64,000 nucleotides of DNA from an uncultured Myxococcales bacterium (GCA_903840165.1 CAIMEY010000012.1:62001-126000); one strand, 5' to 3'. Counted from the stretch's first letter, positions 34,628 to 44,480 are shown. Notes: generated by a model from the sequence alone, not told the origin. Program-made: numbers and translations.

Positions 34628-35881
34628 GTGCCGCACGGGCTGCGGCTGGGTTTTTGCGTGTCCGAACCGCTGTCTCCTCCGCCATCGGCCCCGCCATCTC
34701 CGGCCCTCACGCCGCCGAATTCGCAGCCGATCCAGTGGCAGGCCCTGTTCTTTCAGGTGCTGCTGCTCACTGCGCTAGGCGCCACGGTCATGTGGCTGCT
34801 GGTGCGCCTGCGCATGGTCACAGCGCCTATTTTGATTGGACTTTTCATCGCCTACGCCCTCAATCCAGTCGTCGTCCGTCTGCGTCGCTGGCGGGTGCCC
34901 CCGGTCCTGGCCCTTGGCGTGCCGGTGCTCGCCGTGCTGTCCCTGGCCGTGGTCTTCTTTGCCGTGGTCGTGCCTTCCATGGCCCACGAGTTCGTCTACG
35001 CTAGCCAGCACGCGCCCCAGCAGCTGTACAACTTGGTCCTGCGCGCAGATCCCTGGTATCAGTCGCATTTTGGCGAGCCCCTCAGTTCTCTGGTCGACTA
35101 CCACAACCTGTCCGGTCTGACCCAATCGATTGCGACCGAAGTCTTTGGCCCGGCGAGTTCCGCGCTGGCCTGGGTGCTCAGCAGTGCCCGCGATGTCCTT
35201 CTAGCCATTGGCAATACCGCCCTGGTGGTCGTCGTGGCGTTCTTTCTGCTCGATGACTATGAGCACATCGTCGACCTGACCCAAGGCCTGGTGCCGCGCG
35301 GCAAGATTGATGAGGTTCGGCGCGTTCTTGGGCGGATTGACGACGTTTTGGCCGGTTTTCTCCGCGGTGAACTGCTCCTATGGCTGGCGGCGACAGCGGC
35401 TTTCACGGTAGGTCTTCTGGCGCTGGACGTGCCTTTTGCCATTGTTGTTGGGCCATTGGCCGGCATCATGTACCTCGTGCCGTACATTGGCGTGGTGGTC
35501 GGGGTTGTGCTCTGTCTTATCCTATCCGCCTTGGCTGGCCACTCATTTCTTCATGTAATTGGCGTGGTTAGCTTGTTTGCCGTCTTCTACACGGTGGACC
35601 TGCTGTTCATTACGCCGCGGGTGATCGGCAACCGCGCGGGACTCAAGCCTGTGGTTGTCCTCCTTGGGATTATTGCGTTTGGCCAACTCTTTGGCATCAT
35701 CGGCGTGTTGATTGCTGTACCGGCGCTGGCGTGCGGACGCATCCTGCTCATGGAGGCGGTAGACCGCTATCGCGCGTCTGCAGCCTATTTGGGCACCGCG
35801 GTTCAAGACGCGCCTGTGCCAACCGGGTCAGAGGACATTGAAAAACCTCGGGATTCTGCAGTGCCTGGAGCCGATTCATGA
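34628..35881 (+). CDS. AI-2E-family (TqsA-like) membrane permease
   Basis: The 417-residue protein has a Pro-rich N-terminus, then the AI-2E-type arrangement: about seven or eight TM helices, a large soluble loop after the third (about 115-190, VPSMAHEFVYASQHAPQQLYNLVL) and the conserved LAGIMYLVPYIGVVVGV and ITPRVIGNRAGLKPVVVLLGI stretches. Family members export autoinducer-2 or exchange cations; which applies here cannot be told. The start is uncertain (GTG 34628 or GTG 34658). It overlaps the kinase gene by 4 bp. Confidence 0.85.
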   Translation: MPHGLRLGFCVSEPLSPPPSAPPSPALTPPNSQPIQWQALFFQVLLLTALGATVMWLLVRLRMVTAPILIGLFIAYALNPVVVRLRRWRVPPVLALGVPVLAVLSLAVVFFAVVVPSMAHEFVYASQHAPQQLYNLVLRADPWYQSHFGEPLSSLVDYHNLSGLTQSIATEVFGPASSALAWVLSSARDVLLAIGNTALVVVVAFFLLDDYEHIVDLTQGLVPRGKIDEVRRVLGRIDDVLAGFLRGELLLWLAATAAFTVGLLALDVPFAIVVGPLAGIMYLVPYIGVVVGVVLCLILSALAGHSFLHVIGVVSLFAVFYTVDLLFITPRVIGNRAGLKPVVVLLGIIAFGQLFGIIGVLIAVPALACGRILLMEAVDRYRASAAYLGTAVQDAPVPTGSEDIEKPRDSAVPGADS

Positions 35882-37545
35882 GCCAACCCACGCCCTCGTT
35901 CATTCCGCCCATGCCCCCAGGGCCGGCACCGGTCCAACTAATCAATCCAGATGAGATACCGCCGCGGGACCCGGCGCGAACGCCGACACCGTTTCTACTG
36001 GCGCCGTCCTCCCACCCGCCGACGCAGCCACCGCCTTCGGTGCCGAACAATTCCGACCTAGAAACGACTCAAAAAAATGCGGCGTTGCCCCGCAAACGCG
36101 CCCTGGCTGCGCATCGTTCATCGGCCCGAATGCGCGAAACGTCGATGGATCACGCTGGTAGGCCGGATTGGGGCAACCTCGACGTGTTTCGCCACATGTC
36201 GATCGATGCGCTGGAACGGTTGCGGGAAGCCATGGAACCCGTGTCCTTTCAGAAAGGTGACATGATCTTGCGCCAGGGCGAGGATGGCGACGCGATGTAC
36301 TTGCTTGACCACGGGTCGGTCAAGGTTTCGGTGCGTGGCGCCATGCATGACACCAACTTTGAACGTGTTTTGTCGCCCCCGGCCCTCTTTGGTGAAATGG
36401 CTCTAGTGACGCGGGTGCCGCGGACCGCGACGGTCACGGCCGAGGATGACGTTCGCTGCTTACGCGTATCTGCGCATTCCTTTGAAGAATTAGTGCGTCG
36501 CAATCCGCAGGTCGGTGCCTTCGTGACCAAGGCCGTGGGCGAGCGACTGCTGGAAGCCGATTCGATTCAGCATGTTTCCAAGTATCAGGTCATTGGCCGC
36601 CTTGGGGCCGGTGCCGTAGCGACGGTCTTTGAGGCCGTGCATCCCTCCCTGGGGCGCACCGTCGCTCTGAAGATGCTGTCGCACGGACTGGTGTTTCACC
36701 CTAAATTTGCTCAGCAATTCAATCAAGAAGCCCAACTGGTCGCCCAGCTCAACCACGACCATATTGTCAAAGTCTTTGACACTGAGCAGGCTTACGGCAC
36801 GCACTTCATCGTCATGGAGAAGCTCAGTGGGCTGACCCTGGACGACTTGATTCGCGCCAGTACGCGTCTAGCTTGGGGAGCAGTACGCCGTATTCTCAGG
36901 GAAATCTGCTCGGCGCTGGCCTATTCGCACGGCAAGGGCCTTTTGCACCGGGACATCAAGCCGTCCAATGTCTTTCTGACGGAAGAAGATAGGCGTGTGA
37001 AACTCTTGGATTTTGGCATCGCTGCTGCCGCGGGATCGGCCTCGACGGAGAGCGGCCATTTGCTCGGTACGCCGTACTACATGTCGCCCGAGCAGATTAC
37101 CGGCCGGCCCCTAGACGGGCGATCGGACCAATATTCGTTGGCCATTCTAGCCTACGAGTTTATCACCCACGAAGTTCCGTTTGACGCTGAAACAATTGAT
37201 GAACTCTTGAATCTGCATGTCACCTCGCCCATGCCCGACCCGGCCTTGCTCGTGCCGTCGATACCTGAAGATTTGCGAGAGTTTATCCTTCGCGCCGGTG
37301 CCAAGAGTCCCGAAGATCGCTTTTCTTCCTGTGACGAAGCCATGCGTTTTTTGCTGGTTGCCTCAGAACTACCTGTAGTGCATCGGATTGAGTTGTCGAC
37401 CTTGGCGATTTCCTATCATCCGAGCCGCCGCGCCATGGTCGAGGCTGCTGTGACACAGTTGCGGGCCCAACTCGATGGCGTGCCGGGCATTGCCTTGTTG
37501 TCGGCCTTGCAGGAAAGTCATCCTGAGGGTAAAGACCAAGGGTAA
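35878..37545 (+). CDS. Cyclic-nucleotide-binding-domain Ser/Thr protein kinase
   Basis: This is a 555-residue protein. A Pro-rich N-terminus (to about 95) precedes a cNMP domain (about 95-215) with an intact phosphate cassette FGEMALVTRVPRTATV, including the Arg, so cAMP or cGMP binding is plausible. The kinase domain (about 228-490) has GRLGAGAVATVFEAV, HRDIKPSN, LDFGIA and GTPYYMSPEQ. A C-terminal tail of about 50 residues follows. There is no TM segment. Coupling by ATGA to the AI-2E permease suggests a shared membrane-linked signalling task, which is an inference. Confidence 0.92.
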   Translation: MSQPTPSFIPPMPPGPAPVQLINPDEIPPRDPARTPTPFLLAPSSHPPTQPPPSVPNNSDLETTQKNAALPRKRALAAHRSSARMRETSMDHAGRPDWGNLDVFRHMSIDALERLREAMEPVSFQKGDMILRQGEDGDAMYLLDHGSVKVSVRGAMHDTNFERVLSPPALFGEMALVTRVPRTATVTAEDDVRCLRVSAHSFEELVRRNPQVGAFVTKAVGERLLEADSIQHVSKYQVIGRLGAGAVATVFEAVHPSLGRTVALKMLSHGLVFHPKFAQQFNQEAQLVAQLNHDHIVKVFDTEQAYGTHFIVMEKLSGLTLDDLIRASTRLAWGAVRRILREICSALAYSHGKGLLHRDIKPSNVFLTEEDRRVKLLDFGIAAAAGSASTESGHLLGTPYYMSPEQITGRPLDGRSDQYSLAILAYEFITHEVPFDAETIDELLNLHVTSPMPDPALLVPSIPEDLREFILRAGAKSPEDRFSSCDEAMRFLLVASELPVVHRIELSTLAISYHPSRRAMVEAAVTQLRAQLDGVPGIALLSALQESHPEGKDQG

Positions 37546-37882
37546 TCCTTGTATTTACGTGGGTATGTGGCCATTTTTTTGGCCGTTCCGCTGGGCCAGC
37601 TGCACCGCTGGTAGGCCTTATCCCCCGCGCTTGCTGACGCGAACCGTTCGGATTGGCTGACCTACGCCACCGGTGGCGACCCAGGGTTCCCGTGTTTCTC
37701 GGCTCTTTGCTGGAATCCTGCCTACTTGGCCACCAGGAGGTTGCCTGTCTGGCAAAGCGTCGTACCTTGTGCTTAGGGTTTGACGCTGCCGGCCTCTACA
37801 GCCAAGGTTGGACGATTGGGCCATGAGGGCGTAGCCGATTGACCGCGGATGATCGTATAACTAGATAATATTCAAGAGGAAC
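37546..37882. other. 337-bp non-coding gap before clpS
   Basis: No gene or RNA was recognised. A weak hairpin CAAGG-gtaat-CCTTG overlaps the kinase 3' end and is followed by TATTT. GGCCA-N5-TGGCC lies at about 37569-37584. The clpS promoter candidate is at the right end. Confidence 0.6.
37839..37869 (+). promoter_or_regulatory. Probable sigma-70 promoter of clpS-clpA
   Basis: TTGACC (37839-37844), a 17-bp spacer and TAGATA/AT (37862-37869) lie just before the clpS ribosome-binding site AGAGGA and the ATG at 37883. Confidence 0.5.
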
Positions 37883-38206
37883 ATGGCCAAGAATTCCAGC
37901 AATCATCAAGACGAAAGCGGCGTACTGCTAGCGACGCGTGTGGCGGTCAAGAAGCCGTCCCTGTATCACGTGGTCCTGCACAATGACGACTACACTTCGC
38001 AGGAATTGGTCATTGAAATCCTGTGCTTGTTCTTCCGCAAGACCGAGACCCAGGCGCGGCAAGTGATGCTGACCGTGCACCACAAGGGGCAGGGCGTTGC
38101 CGCGACCTATACCCGCGACATTGCCGAGTCTAAAGTCGCGCAAGTTACCGATTATGCACGCAGTCAAGGCGCGCCGCTCAAGCTGACTGTCGAACCTGCA
38201 CTGTGA
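37883..38206 (+). CDS. clpS: ClpS adaptor protein
   Basis: The 107-residue protein carries the ClpS signature LHNDDYTSQELVIEIL (about 33-48) and MLTVHHKGQGVAATYTRDIAE (about 64-84). ClpS hands N-degron substrates (Leu, Phe, Tyr, Trp N-termini) to ClpA. The binding-pocket Asn-Asp-Asp and the His of the VHHKG stretch are present. clpA follows 36 bp downstream in the usual arrangement. Confidence 0.96.
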   Translation: MAKNSSNHQDESGVLLATRVAVKKPSLYHVVLHNDDYTSQELVIEILCLFFRKTETQARQVMLTVHHKGQGVAATYTRDIAESKVAQVTDYARSQGAPLKLTVEPAL

Positions 38207-38242
38207 TCGGGACTGCACCTGCGGCCCTGGGAGAGACCTGCC

Positions 38243-40663
38243 ATGCTCAGCTTGGAACTCGAAATTGCCATTCAAGTCGCGGCCAGCGAAGCCCAGGTGC
38301 GCCGCCACGAGTTCTTTGGCCTTGAACACATGCTCTACGCCCTGCTGCACGACGAGGCGACCGCGCGCGTTATTAGCCAGTGTCAGGGTTCTGTCGCCGA
38401 AATGCGTCAAGAATTGCAGCGTTGGCTGACAAGTGCGGTGGAGCCGGTTCCCGAAGGGCAGGAGTTGACGACCCAACCGACCCTGGGCCTGCAACGCGTG
38501 ATTCAGCGGGCCGCAATGCACGTTCATGGCTCGGGCAAGAAAAAAGTGAGTGGTGCCAATGTGTTGGTCGCGATGTACAGCGAGGACGATTCCTTTGCCG
38601 TCTATTTCTTGGAGCAGCAGGGCATTACCCGTTTGGATCTCGTTACTTTTCTGAGTCATGGCCATGACGAAGAGGATGAAACGCCGCGAAATCTAACGCG
38701 GATGGACGAAGAAGAAGGCGACGACCACGAGGACGACGATGACGGCGAGTCTGCTTCACCAGGCGCTGCGCAACACCGCAATTCTCAAAGTGCTTTGGCG
38801 TTGTACTGCCAGGATCTCAACGAAGAAGCGCGGCAGGGACGTATCGATCCACTGATCGGGCGTGACGAGCAATTACAGCGACTTGCGCAAGTTTTGCTCA
38901 GGCGACGCAAGAACAATCCGCTACTTGTCGGCGATGCCGGTACGGGAAAGACGGCTATTGTCGCGGGGTTGGCTAAGGCGATCGTTGAGGGCACGGCGCC
39001 CCAGCCCCTGCGCGATGCCACGGTCTATTCTCTGGACATGGGCGCTCTGCTCGCTGGCGCTAAGTACCGAGGAGATTTTGAGAAACGCCTGAAATCCGTG
39101 CTCGCCGAACTGCGTGACAAGCCGGGATCGATCCTATTTATCGACGAGTTGCACACCATTGTCGGGGCTGGCTCGACCAGTGGCGGCTCCATGGATGCGT
39201 CCAATTTGCTCAAACCTGCCTTGGCTTCCGGGCTCTTGCGCTGCATTGGCTCGACGACGTACGAGGAACTGCGCACCGACATTTTGCGCGACAAGGCCCT
39301 GGCCCGGCGCTTTCAGAAGATCGACGTCGACGAGTTGTCGGTGGATGACACGGTGCAAGTGCTCAAGGGCCTTCGCAAAAATTACGAAGCACATCATGGT
39401 GTTCACTACACCGATGCCGCCTTACATGCCGCTGCCGATTTGTCGTCGCGCTTTCTCAATGACCGGCGGTTGCCCGATAAAGCCATTGATTTGTTGGATG
39501 AAGCCGGGGCGGCTGTCCGCCTCAAAGCTGCCGAAAAGGGTGCCGAAAAAGCGACGGACAAGCACGCTGACAAGGCCGATAGCGCCACGCCAAGCAGCGA
39601 CGCCGAGGCAAAAGTCCACGAAATCAAGCCTATTCGCGTCTCCGCCCGCGACATTGAGCGGGTTCTCGCACGCATGGCGCAGATTCCGGAACAGCAAGTT
39701 TCGGCCGACGACAAACACGCCCTGGCTGACCTGACGACACGCCTACAAGCCGTTGTTTTTGGTCAAGATGATGCCGTGGCTCAGCTGTCGACAGCCATCA
39801 AAGTCGCCCGCGCCGGCCTTGGCAGTCCGGAAAAGCCCATGGGCTGTTTTCTGTTTACCGGCCCTACAGGCGTCGGCAAGACGGAAATGGCAAAGCAGTT
39901 GGCACAGTTGCTGGGGCTACGCTTCTTGCGTTTTGACATGAGCGAGTACATGGAGCGCCACACCGTGTCGCGCTTGATCGGCGCGCCGCCCGGCTATGTC
40001 GGCTTTGATCAAGGGGGCTTGCTGACCGAGGCCGTGGCCAAGACGCCTCACTGCGTGCTTTTGCTCGATGAAATTGAGAAGGCGCACCCCGATGTGTTCA
40101 ACATCCTGCTGCAGGTCATGGATCACGGGACCCTGACTGATAATAACGGAAAACAGACTGATTTTCATCATGTTGTCCTGATCATGACCTCCAATGTTGG
40201 CGCCAGAGACCTGGAGAAAGGGCGTGTTGGTTTTGCCGATGCGGGGCCTCAGGCGGGGGATGACGACAAGGAATTCAAGAACGTTTTCAGTCCTGAGTTC
40301 CGCAATCGTCTCGATGCCCGGGTCAAGTTTGGCCGGCTAAGTCCGCCGACGATGTTGCGCATCGTCGACAAGTTTCTCGCTGAATTGGAAGGACAATTGG
40401 CGGCCCGTCGCGTTGTGCTTGACGTTAGCTTGGCTGCTCGTACCTACTTGGCCGACCAGGGTCTAGATCCAAAGATGGGCGCTCGGCCATTGGCTCGGCT
40501 GATCCATGAACAATTGCGCAAGCCTTTGGCCGACGAGCTGCTGTTCGGTCGCCTGCAAAAGGGCGGCACTGTGCGTGTGGACTGCGCGAACGCGACCCTG
40601 CAGTTTGTCATCGTCGAACGCATCGCTCGCGGCCAACGCGCTGTAACTCCAACTAAGTCGTAG
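38243..40663 (+). CDS. clpA: ClpA ATP-dependent unfoldase
   Basis: This is an 806-residue protein. The Clp N-domain (1-140) is followed by an acidic linker (about 142-168, rich in Asp/Glu). D1 has Walker A GDAGTGKT (230-237) and ILFIDELHTIVGAG; D2 has GPTGVGKTE and LLLDEIEKAHPD. A Lys/Ala/Asp-rich insert (EKGAEKATDKHADKADSA) sits near the end of D1. The loop after D2 carries VGF, which fits the [ILV]-G-[FL] ClpP-docking tripeptide. There is no ClpB-type middle domain. With ClpS upstream and a ClpP expected elsewhere, it should form the N-degron protease. Confidence 0.95.
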   Translation: MLSLELEIAIQVAASEAQVRRHEFFGLEHMLYALLHDEATARVISQCQGSVAEMRQELQRWLTSAVEPVPEGQELTTQPTLGLQRVIQRAAMHVHGSGKKKVSGANVLVAMYSEDDSFAVYFLEQQGITRLDLVTFLSHGHDEEDETPRNLTRMDEEEGDDHEDDDDGESASPGAAQHRNSQSALALYCQDLNEEARQGRIDPLIGRDEQLQRLAQVLLRRRKNNPLLVGDAGTGKTAIVAGLAKAIVEGTAPQPLRDATVYSLDMGALLAGAKYRGDFEKRLKSVLAELRDKPGSILFIDELHTIVGAGSTSGGSMDASNLLKPALASGLLRCIGSTTYEELRTDILRDKALARRFQKIDVDELSVDDTVQVLKGLRKNYEAHHGVHYTDAALHAAADLSSRFLNDRRLPDKAIDLLDEAGAAVRLKAAEKGAEKATDKHADKADSATPSSDAEAKVHEIKPIRVSARDIERVLARMAQIPEQQVSADDKHALADLTTRLQAVVFGQDDAVAQLSTAIKVARAGLGSPEKPMGCFLFTGPTGVGKTEMAKQLAQLLGLRFLRFDMSEYMERHTVSRLIGAPPGYVGFDQGGLLTEAVAKTPHCVLLLDEIEKAHPDVFNILLQVMDHGTLTDNNGKQTDFHHVVLIMTSNVGARDLEKGRVGFADAGPQAGDDDKEFKNVFSPEFRNRLDARVKFGRLSPPTMLRIVDKFLAELEGQLAARRVVLDVSLAARTYLADQGLDPKMGARPLARLIHEQLRKPLADELLFGRLQKGGTVRVDCANATLQFVIVERIARGQRAVTPTKS

Positions 40664-40726
40664 CTTAGCACCCCGGAGCTGTCGCGGCAGCCAAGAGCGA
40701 TTGCCGATGCGCTGCCTCTGGTGGGT

Positions 40727-41350
40727 CTATTGCCTTTTCTTTTTCAGGGTTTGGCTGGCCTGGATCACGGCACGCACCAGTTCTTCATCACTGGGCAGCA
40801 GGGCCTTGCCATCACGGGCCAGCGGTGGCAGTACGGTCACGCCGAGGTTGGCGAGTTTAGCCAAAGATTCTCGGAGGATTGCATTGACCATGGAGCCGTG
40901 CATCGTCGGTGCTAGGACGATGGCGCTGTGGCCCGACTGCAGGTGCCCCAGAGCGCTGGCCAACGTCGTCGTCACCGCGTTGTCCGCGATTCCATGGGCG
41001 AACTTGTTGATGGAACTGTAACTGGCCGGAGCCACAAGGTAGATATCTGGTGGATTTTCAACGTGTTGGGCCCGACCATCGAGCGCGGTCAACGGCGCAT
41101 AGGTACTAGTCCAGGCGAGGGCATCGACGGTGACGAACTGCAGCGCTGTGGGGGTAGTAATCGCATGTACATCGGCACCGTTACGCCGCAGTTGCCGGAT
41201 GAGGCCGGGACAGCGAAAGGCGGCAATGCCACCGGTGATGCACAAAGCCACCTTGATGCCAGACATGGCAGTCGACGTCAGCGCAAGGGCTCGATCGCCG
41301 TCCAGGGGTTCACCAAGATCCCATTGAAAATCATCGGGTAACCATGCCAT
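40727..41350 (-). CDS. Flavoprotein (CoaC/Dfp-like phosphopantothenoylcysteine decarboxylase domain)
   Basis: The 207-residue protein from residue 29 on matches the flavoprotein family: MSGIKVALCITGGIAAFRCPGLIRQLRRNGADV, DIYLVAPASYSSINKFAHGIADNAVTTTLA and VLAPTMHGSMVNAILRESLAKL. These bind FMN and decarboxylate cysteine-type thioethers. The usual PAMNxxM element reads APTMHGSM, and no CoaB synthase domain is attached, so a role in CoA synthesis is not certain. ATG 41350 has AGAGG six bases upstream, so the 28-residue N-terminal extension seems real. Confidence 0.8.
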   Translation of the reverse strand: MAWLPDDFQWDLGEPLDGDRALALTSTAMSGIKVALCITGGIAAFRCPGLIRQLRRNGADVHAITTPTALQFVTVDALAWTSTYAPLTALDGRAQHVENPPDIYLVAPASYSSINKFAHGIADNAVTTTLASALGHLQSGHSAIVLAPTMHGSMVNAILRESLAKLANLGVTVLPPLARDGKALLPSDEELVRAVIQASQTLKKKRQ

Positions 41351-41398
41351 GGACGGCCTCTTTGCTCAGAGCACGGTCGGGCGTTCGCGCGTGGGCAA

Positions 41399-41430
41399 CC
41401 GACCCATGCCCAGAAGCCTTTTCGGGTCGG
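41399..41430 (-). other. Hairpin between the Cys-repeat lipoprotein and flavoprotein genes
   Basis: CCGACCC (41399-41405) pairs with GGGTCGG (41424-41430) around an 18-nt loop. There is no U-tract, so it is only a weak terminator candidate for the gene upstream. Confidence 0.35.
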
Positions 41431-41462
41431 TCCCTTAGGCCCAAAGGCGGCCGGCGCGCGAC

Positions 41463-44400
41463 TCAAGGGCACTGAGGCACCACCAGTGCCAATTCATCAA
41501 TAAATACGCCTTGGCCGTTGTTGCCCACAGCATCCACCGTGTCGAAGGCCAACTGCAGCGTCACCGTTTGTCCCTGCACCGTATCCAAATTGATACTGAT
41601 TTGCTGCCATTGCTTGGGCTGAGGCATGGGACCGGTGGCCGACGGCATATTGCGGTCCCACAGTTTGATGGCGTCGCCTTTGCTGTTCACAGCCTGCACT
41701 GACAACATGTCGTAAGGACCGCCGAATTCGGTATCAAAGTAGAGCCAAAAGTCCAGGTGGGCCCCCGGCATCGTCGGCAGGGTCTGCACCGGCAGGCTCG
41801 CTGTGCCACTGGACTTGCCGAAATCAAAGTTATTCGCTGTCTTATTGCCGTAGTAGAGCACGCCTATGGGCGTATGAACGATTGGGCTCCCGCTCCAGAG
41901 CTGCCAACCTTGCAGGGGGCTGCCCGTGCTATTCTGAACGGTCATCTGGTGTAGGCTATTGTAATCAAAGGCGTTAAACCATCGGCTGAATCCGCCCGTT
42001 GGCGTCGGCTGGCAGCACGAACTGGTCCCCGCAGCCTTCCATGCACAGGTGCCGGTCGTGCCGTTCATGTTGCAGACCTCAACCGTGCACGGCGCGCCGT
42101 CATCGCAGTCACTGGCGCTGTAACAGCATCCGGCTAGATCTGTGATAATGCACTGCTTGGTGCCTTCATCGCAGAAGTTCTGCTTGCACGTCTTCATGGC
42201 GCCGCCGCAGGTGTTGGCGCCGCCGGAGACGCAGTTGCCTTGGCCATCACAGGCGTCATTGATTGTGCAGAAAAGGCCGTCATCACAGGCAGTTGCCTTG
42301 TCGCTGAACTTGCTGACACAGGCCTTGGCCGTCTCATCGCAGACCGATTGCGCGCAACCGTTCTTGACCGCGGAGCCATCGCAAGCGCTGGGGCCGCCGC
42401 CGATGCAACTGCCCGTGCCATTGCAATAGTCGCCGACCGTGCAGAACAGCCCGTCATCACATTGGGTTTTTGCTGCTATGGGCGTATTGGTGCACGAGTG
42501 CGACGCGGCACCGGTTGAGGCGCAGTCGACGGCCAAGCACGGTCCGCCGCCCGGGCAGGTCACGCCTGGACCGGCCGCGCAGCTGCCACCGAGGCAAACG
42601 TCCGGATTGGTGCAGCCATTTCCATCGGCATCGCAAGGGGTTCCGTCCGCTTTGTTGAGGAGCTGGCAGCCTGTCGTGGGCGAGCAAACGGCCGATGTAC
42701 ACGGGCCACTGCCTTCGCACACCACGGGTTGGCCGCCGCCGCATTTGCCCAGCTGGCAGGTACCGGTGTTGGCGACGATGCAGGCGTTGCCGTTGTCACA
42801 AGGCGCGTTGGATATTGCGCTGTTGAGGCATTTGCCTTTGCTGCACACGTCGTCTGTGCATGGGTTCTTATCGTCGCACTCGGCATTGCCTGTGCAGGCA
42901 CACTGGTTGATGGAAATGCACTGGCCGTTGTCGCACTTGTCCACCGTGCAATCGACGCCGTCGCTGCAAATTGCGGTTGCATCGGGGCTGTGGCTGCAAC
43001 CGGCCGCGCCCGTGCATGCGTCGGTGGTGCACGGGTTGGCGTCGTCGCACTGGCCGCTGTCACCATTGTGGCTGCAACTACCTGTTGCGCTATCGCATTT
43101 GTCGATGGTGCACGGTACGCCGTCATCGCAGGCCTTGGGCGTGCCGATGCAAACGCCCGAGGCGCACTGGTCGCCAGAAGTGCATTGATTGCCATCGTCG
43201 CACGTCGCAGCGCTGGCCGTGTGAACGCAGCCGGCCAGGGGGGTACAGCTGTCCAAGGTGCAGATGATGCCGTCATCGCAATCGATCACGGACTGCCCCT
43301 CGCAACTGCCGTTCTTGCAAGCGGCTTTGCTGCTGCAGGCGTCGCCGTCATTGCAATCGAGGCCATCGGTCACGGCGGTCATCACGCAGGTGCCCAGGTT
43401 GGGATCGCATTGATTTTTCATGCATTGTGAGTCTTCGCCACTCGGGCAAACCACCGCGGCGGCCTTGTCGACGGTGCAAGTGCCGTTGGTGGCGCAGATG
43501 ACTTTGCCTAGGCAGGGCGAGGTGGTGCCTGCCAAAGCGCCGCAGTCGGCGGCCGTCTTGCACTTGCAATTGGCCTCCGCAGAAGGCGTTCCCGAGCAAA
43601 CGCCGTTCTTGCAGGTGTCGGTCACGGTGCAGGCATTGCCATCGTCACAGGATTGGCCCAGCTCAAAGCCTGTGACCGTACAGCCGACGGCGAGGTCGCA
43701 ACCGTCCTTGGTGCAGGGGTCGCCATCGTCGCACTTGCTCGATACGGGCGTGTGCGTGCAACCCTTTGTTTTGTCACAGGCATCGTTGGTGCAGCCGATG
43801 CTGTCGTCGCAGCTGATCGCCGCACCTTTGCAGTTGCCGCCGATACACGCGTCCTGCACCGTGCACGCGTTGTTGTCGTCGCAGGTCACGGACAGGTCTA
43901 GCACCGGGACGTGCGCAATTGCATTGCCTTGATCACAATAGTCTTTCGTGCACGGATTGCCGTCTTCATAGTCAGCAGGCGTTCCGTCGATACACTGGCC
44001 GGCGCTGCACAGCTTTCCACAAGTGGTTGTTCCGCAAGCTGATTTATCCTTCTTGGTGCTCTTGACGCAGTTACCGATGGCGTCGCAGGCCGCCGTTTCG
44101 CATTCGCCCGTGGGGTCGAGCTTGAGGGTGCAAAGCTCATTCTCTTTGCGAAGTTGCAGTTTGCACTGTCCCAATTCGCACTTGGGCACGCTGCACGGTC
44201 CAGCGCCCTTCATCGCGATGCAGCCAAAATCGTTGACGCATTCGGGGGTTGCCCCAGTGTCGCTGGAAGTGCCCACGTCCGCTGTGGCATCGGCTGCGCT
44301 ATCGACGGCTGGTCCCGTATCTCCCCCAGCGGCCTCTACCGCCGCGTCTGCGGCCGAAGAATCGGCGGTCAGGGGCACAATTTTGATGTCGCCACAGGCG

Positions 44401-44480
44401 GTTGTCATCCAAAGGCCGGCAGTGACGAGTAGCAGCCGAGCCCACAAGGGCAGGGTGAGGGACAATCGAGCACAGGTCAT
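41463..44480 (-). CDS. Giant Cys-rich repeat lipoprotein with C-terminal jelly-roll-like domain
   Basis: This 1005-residue protein has lipobox MTTACG, then an Asp/Ala-rich spacer. From about residue 95 to 800 there are about twenty repeats of the form CDDGxxCTxDxCxxxxGCxH, with six or so Cys each in spaced pairs. The final about 190 residues form a beta-sandwich-like domain (HLDFWLYFDTEFGGPYDMLSVQ to TLQLAFDTVDAVGNNGQGVFIDELAL), like MAM/carbohydrate-binding folds. GGGAG lies 8 nt before the ATG. Such proteins are typical of Myxococcota surfaces and may mediate adhesion. Disulphide and Ca binding are inferences. Confidence 0.85.
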   Translation of the reverse strand: MTCARLSLTLPLWARLLLVTAGLWMTTACGDIKIVPLTADSSAADAAVEAAGGDTGPAVDSAADATADVGTSSDTGATPECVNDFGCIAMKGAGPCSVPKCELGQCKLQLRKENELCTLKLDPTGECETAACDAIGNCVKSTKKDKSACGTTTCGKLCSAGQCIDGTPADYEDGNPCTKDYCDQGNAIAHVPVLDLSVTCDDNNACTVQDACIGGNCKGAAISCDDSIGCTNDACDKTKGCTHTPVSSKCDDGDPCTKDGCDLAVGCTVTGFELGQSCDDGNACTVTDTCKNGVCSGTPSAEANCKCKTAADCGALAGTTSPCLGKVICATNGTCTVDKAAAVVCPSGEDSQCMKNQCDPNLGTCVMTAVTDGLDCNDGDACSSKAACKNGSCEGQSVIDCDDGIICTLDSCTPLAGCVHTASAATCDDGNQCTSGDQCASGVCIGTPKACDDGVPCTIDKCDSATGSCSHNGDSGQCDDANPCTTDACTGAAGCSHSPDATAICSDGVDCTVDKCDNGQCISINQCACTGNAECDDKNPCTDDVCSKGKCLNSAISNAPCDNGNACIVANTGTCQLGKCGGGQPVVCEGSGPCTSAVCSPTTGCQLLNKADGTPCDADGNGCTNPDVCLGGSCAAGPGVTCPGGGPCLAVDCASTGAASHSCTNTPIAAKTQCDDGLFCTVGDYCNGTGSCIGGGPSACDGSAVKNGCAQSVCDETAKACVSKFSDKATACDDGLFCTINDACDGQGNCVSGGANTCGGAMKTCKQNFCDEGTKQCIITDLAGCCYSASDCDDGAPCTVEVCNMNGTTGTCAWKAAGTSSCCQPTPTGGFSRWFNAFDYNSLHQMTVQNSTGSPLQGWQLWSGSPIVHTPIGVLYYGNKTANNFDFGKSSGTASLPVQTLPTMPGAHLDFWLYFDTEFGGPYDMLSVQAVNSKGDAIKLWDRNMPSATGPMPQPKQWQQISINLDTVQGQTVTLQLAFDTVDAVGNNGQGVFIDELALVVPQCP

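Noticed and set aside
37546-37882. tRNA or small RNA before clpS
   Set aside because: No cloverleaf or GTTCRANNC T-loop could be found; only weak hairpins.
42240-43430. Several antisense ORFs over the Cys-repeat lipoprotein
   Set aside because: They arise from the repeated CDDGxxCT codons read on the other strand.
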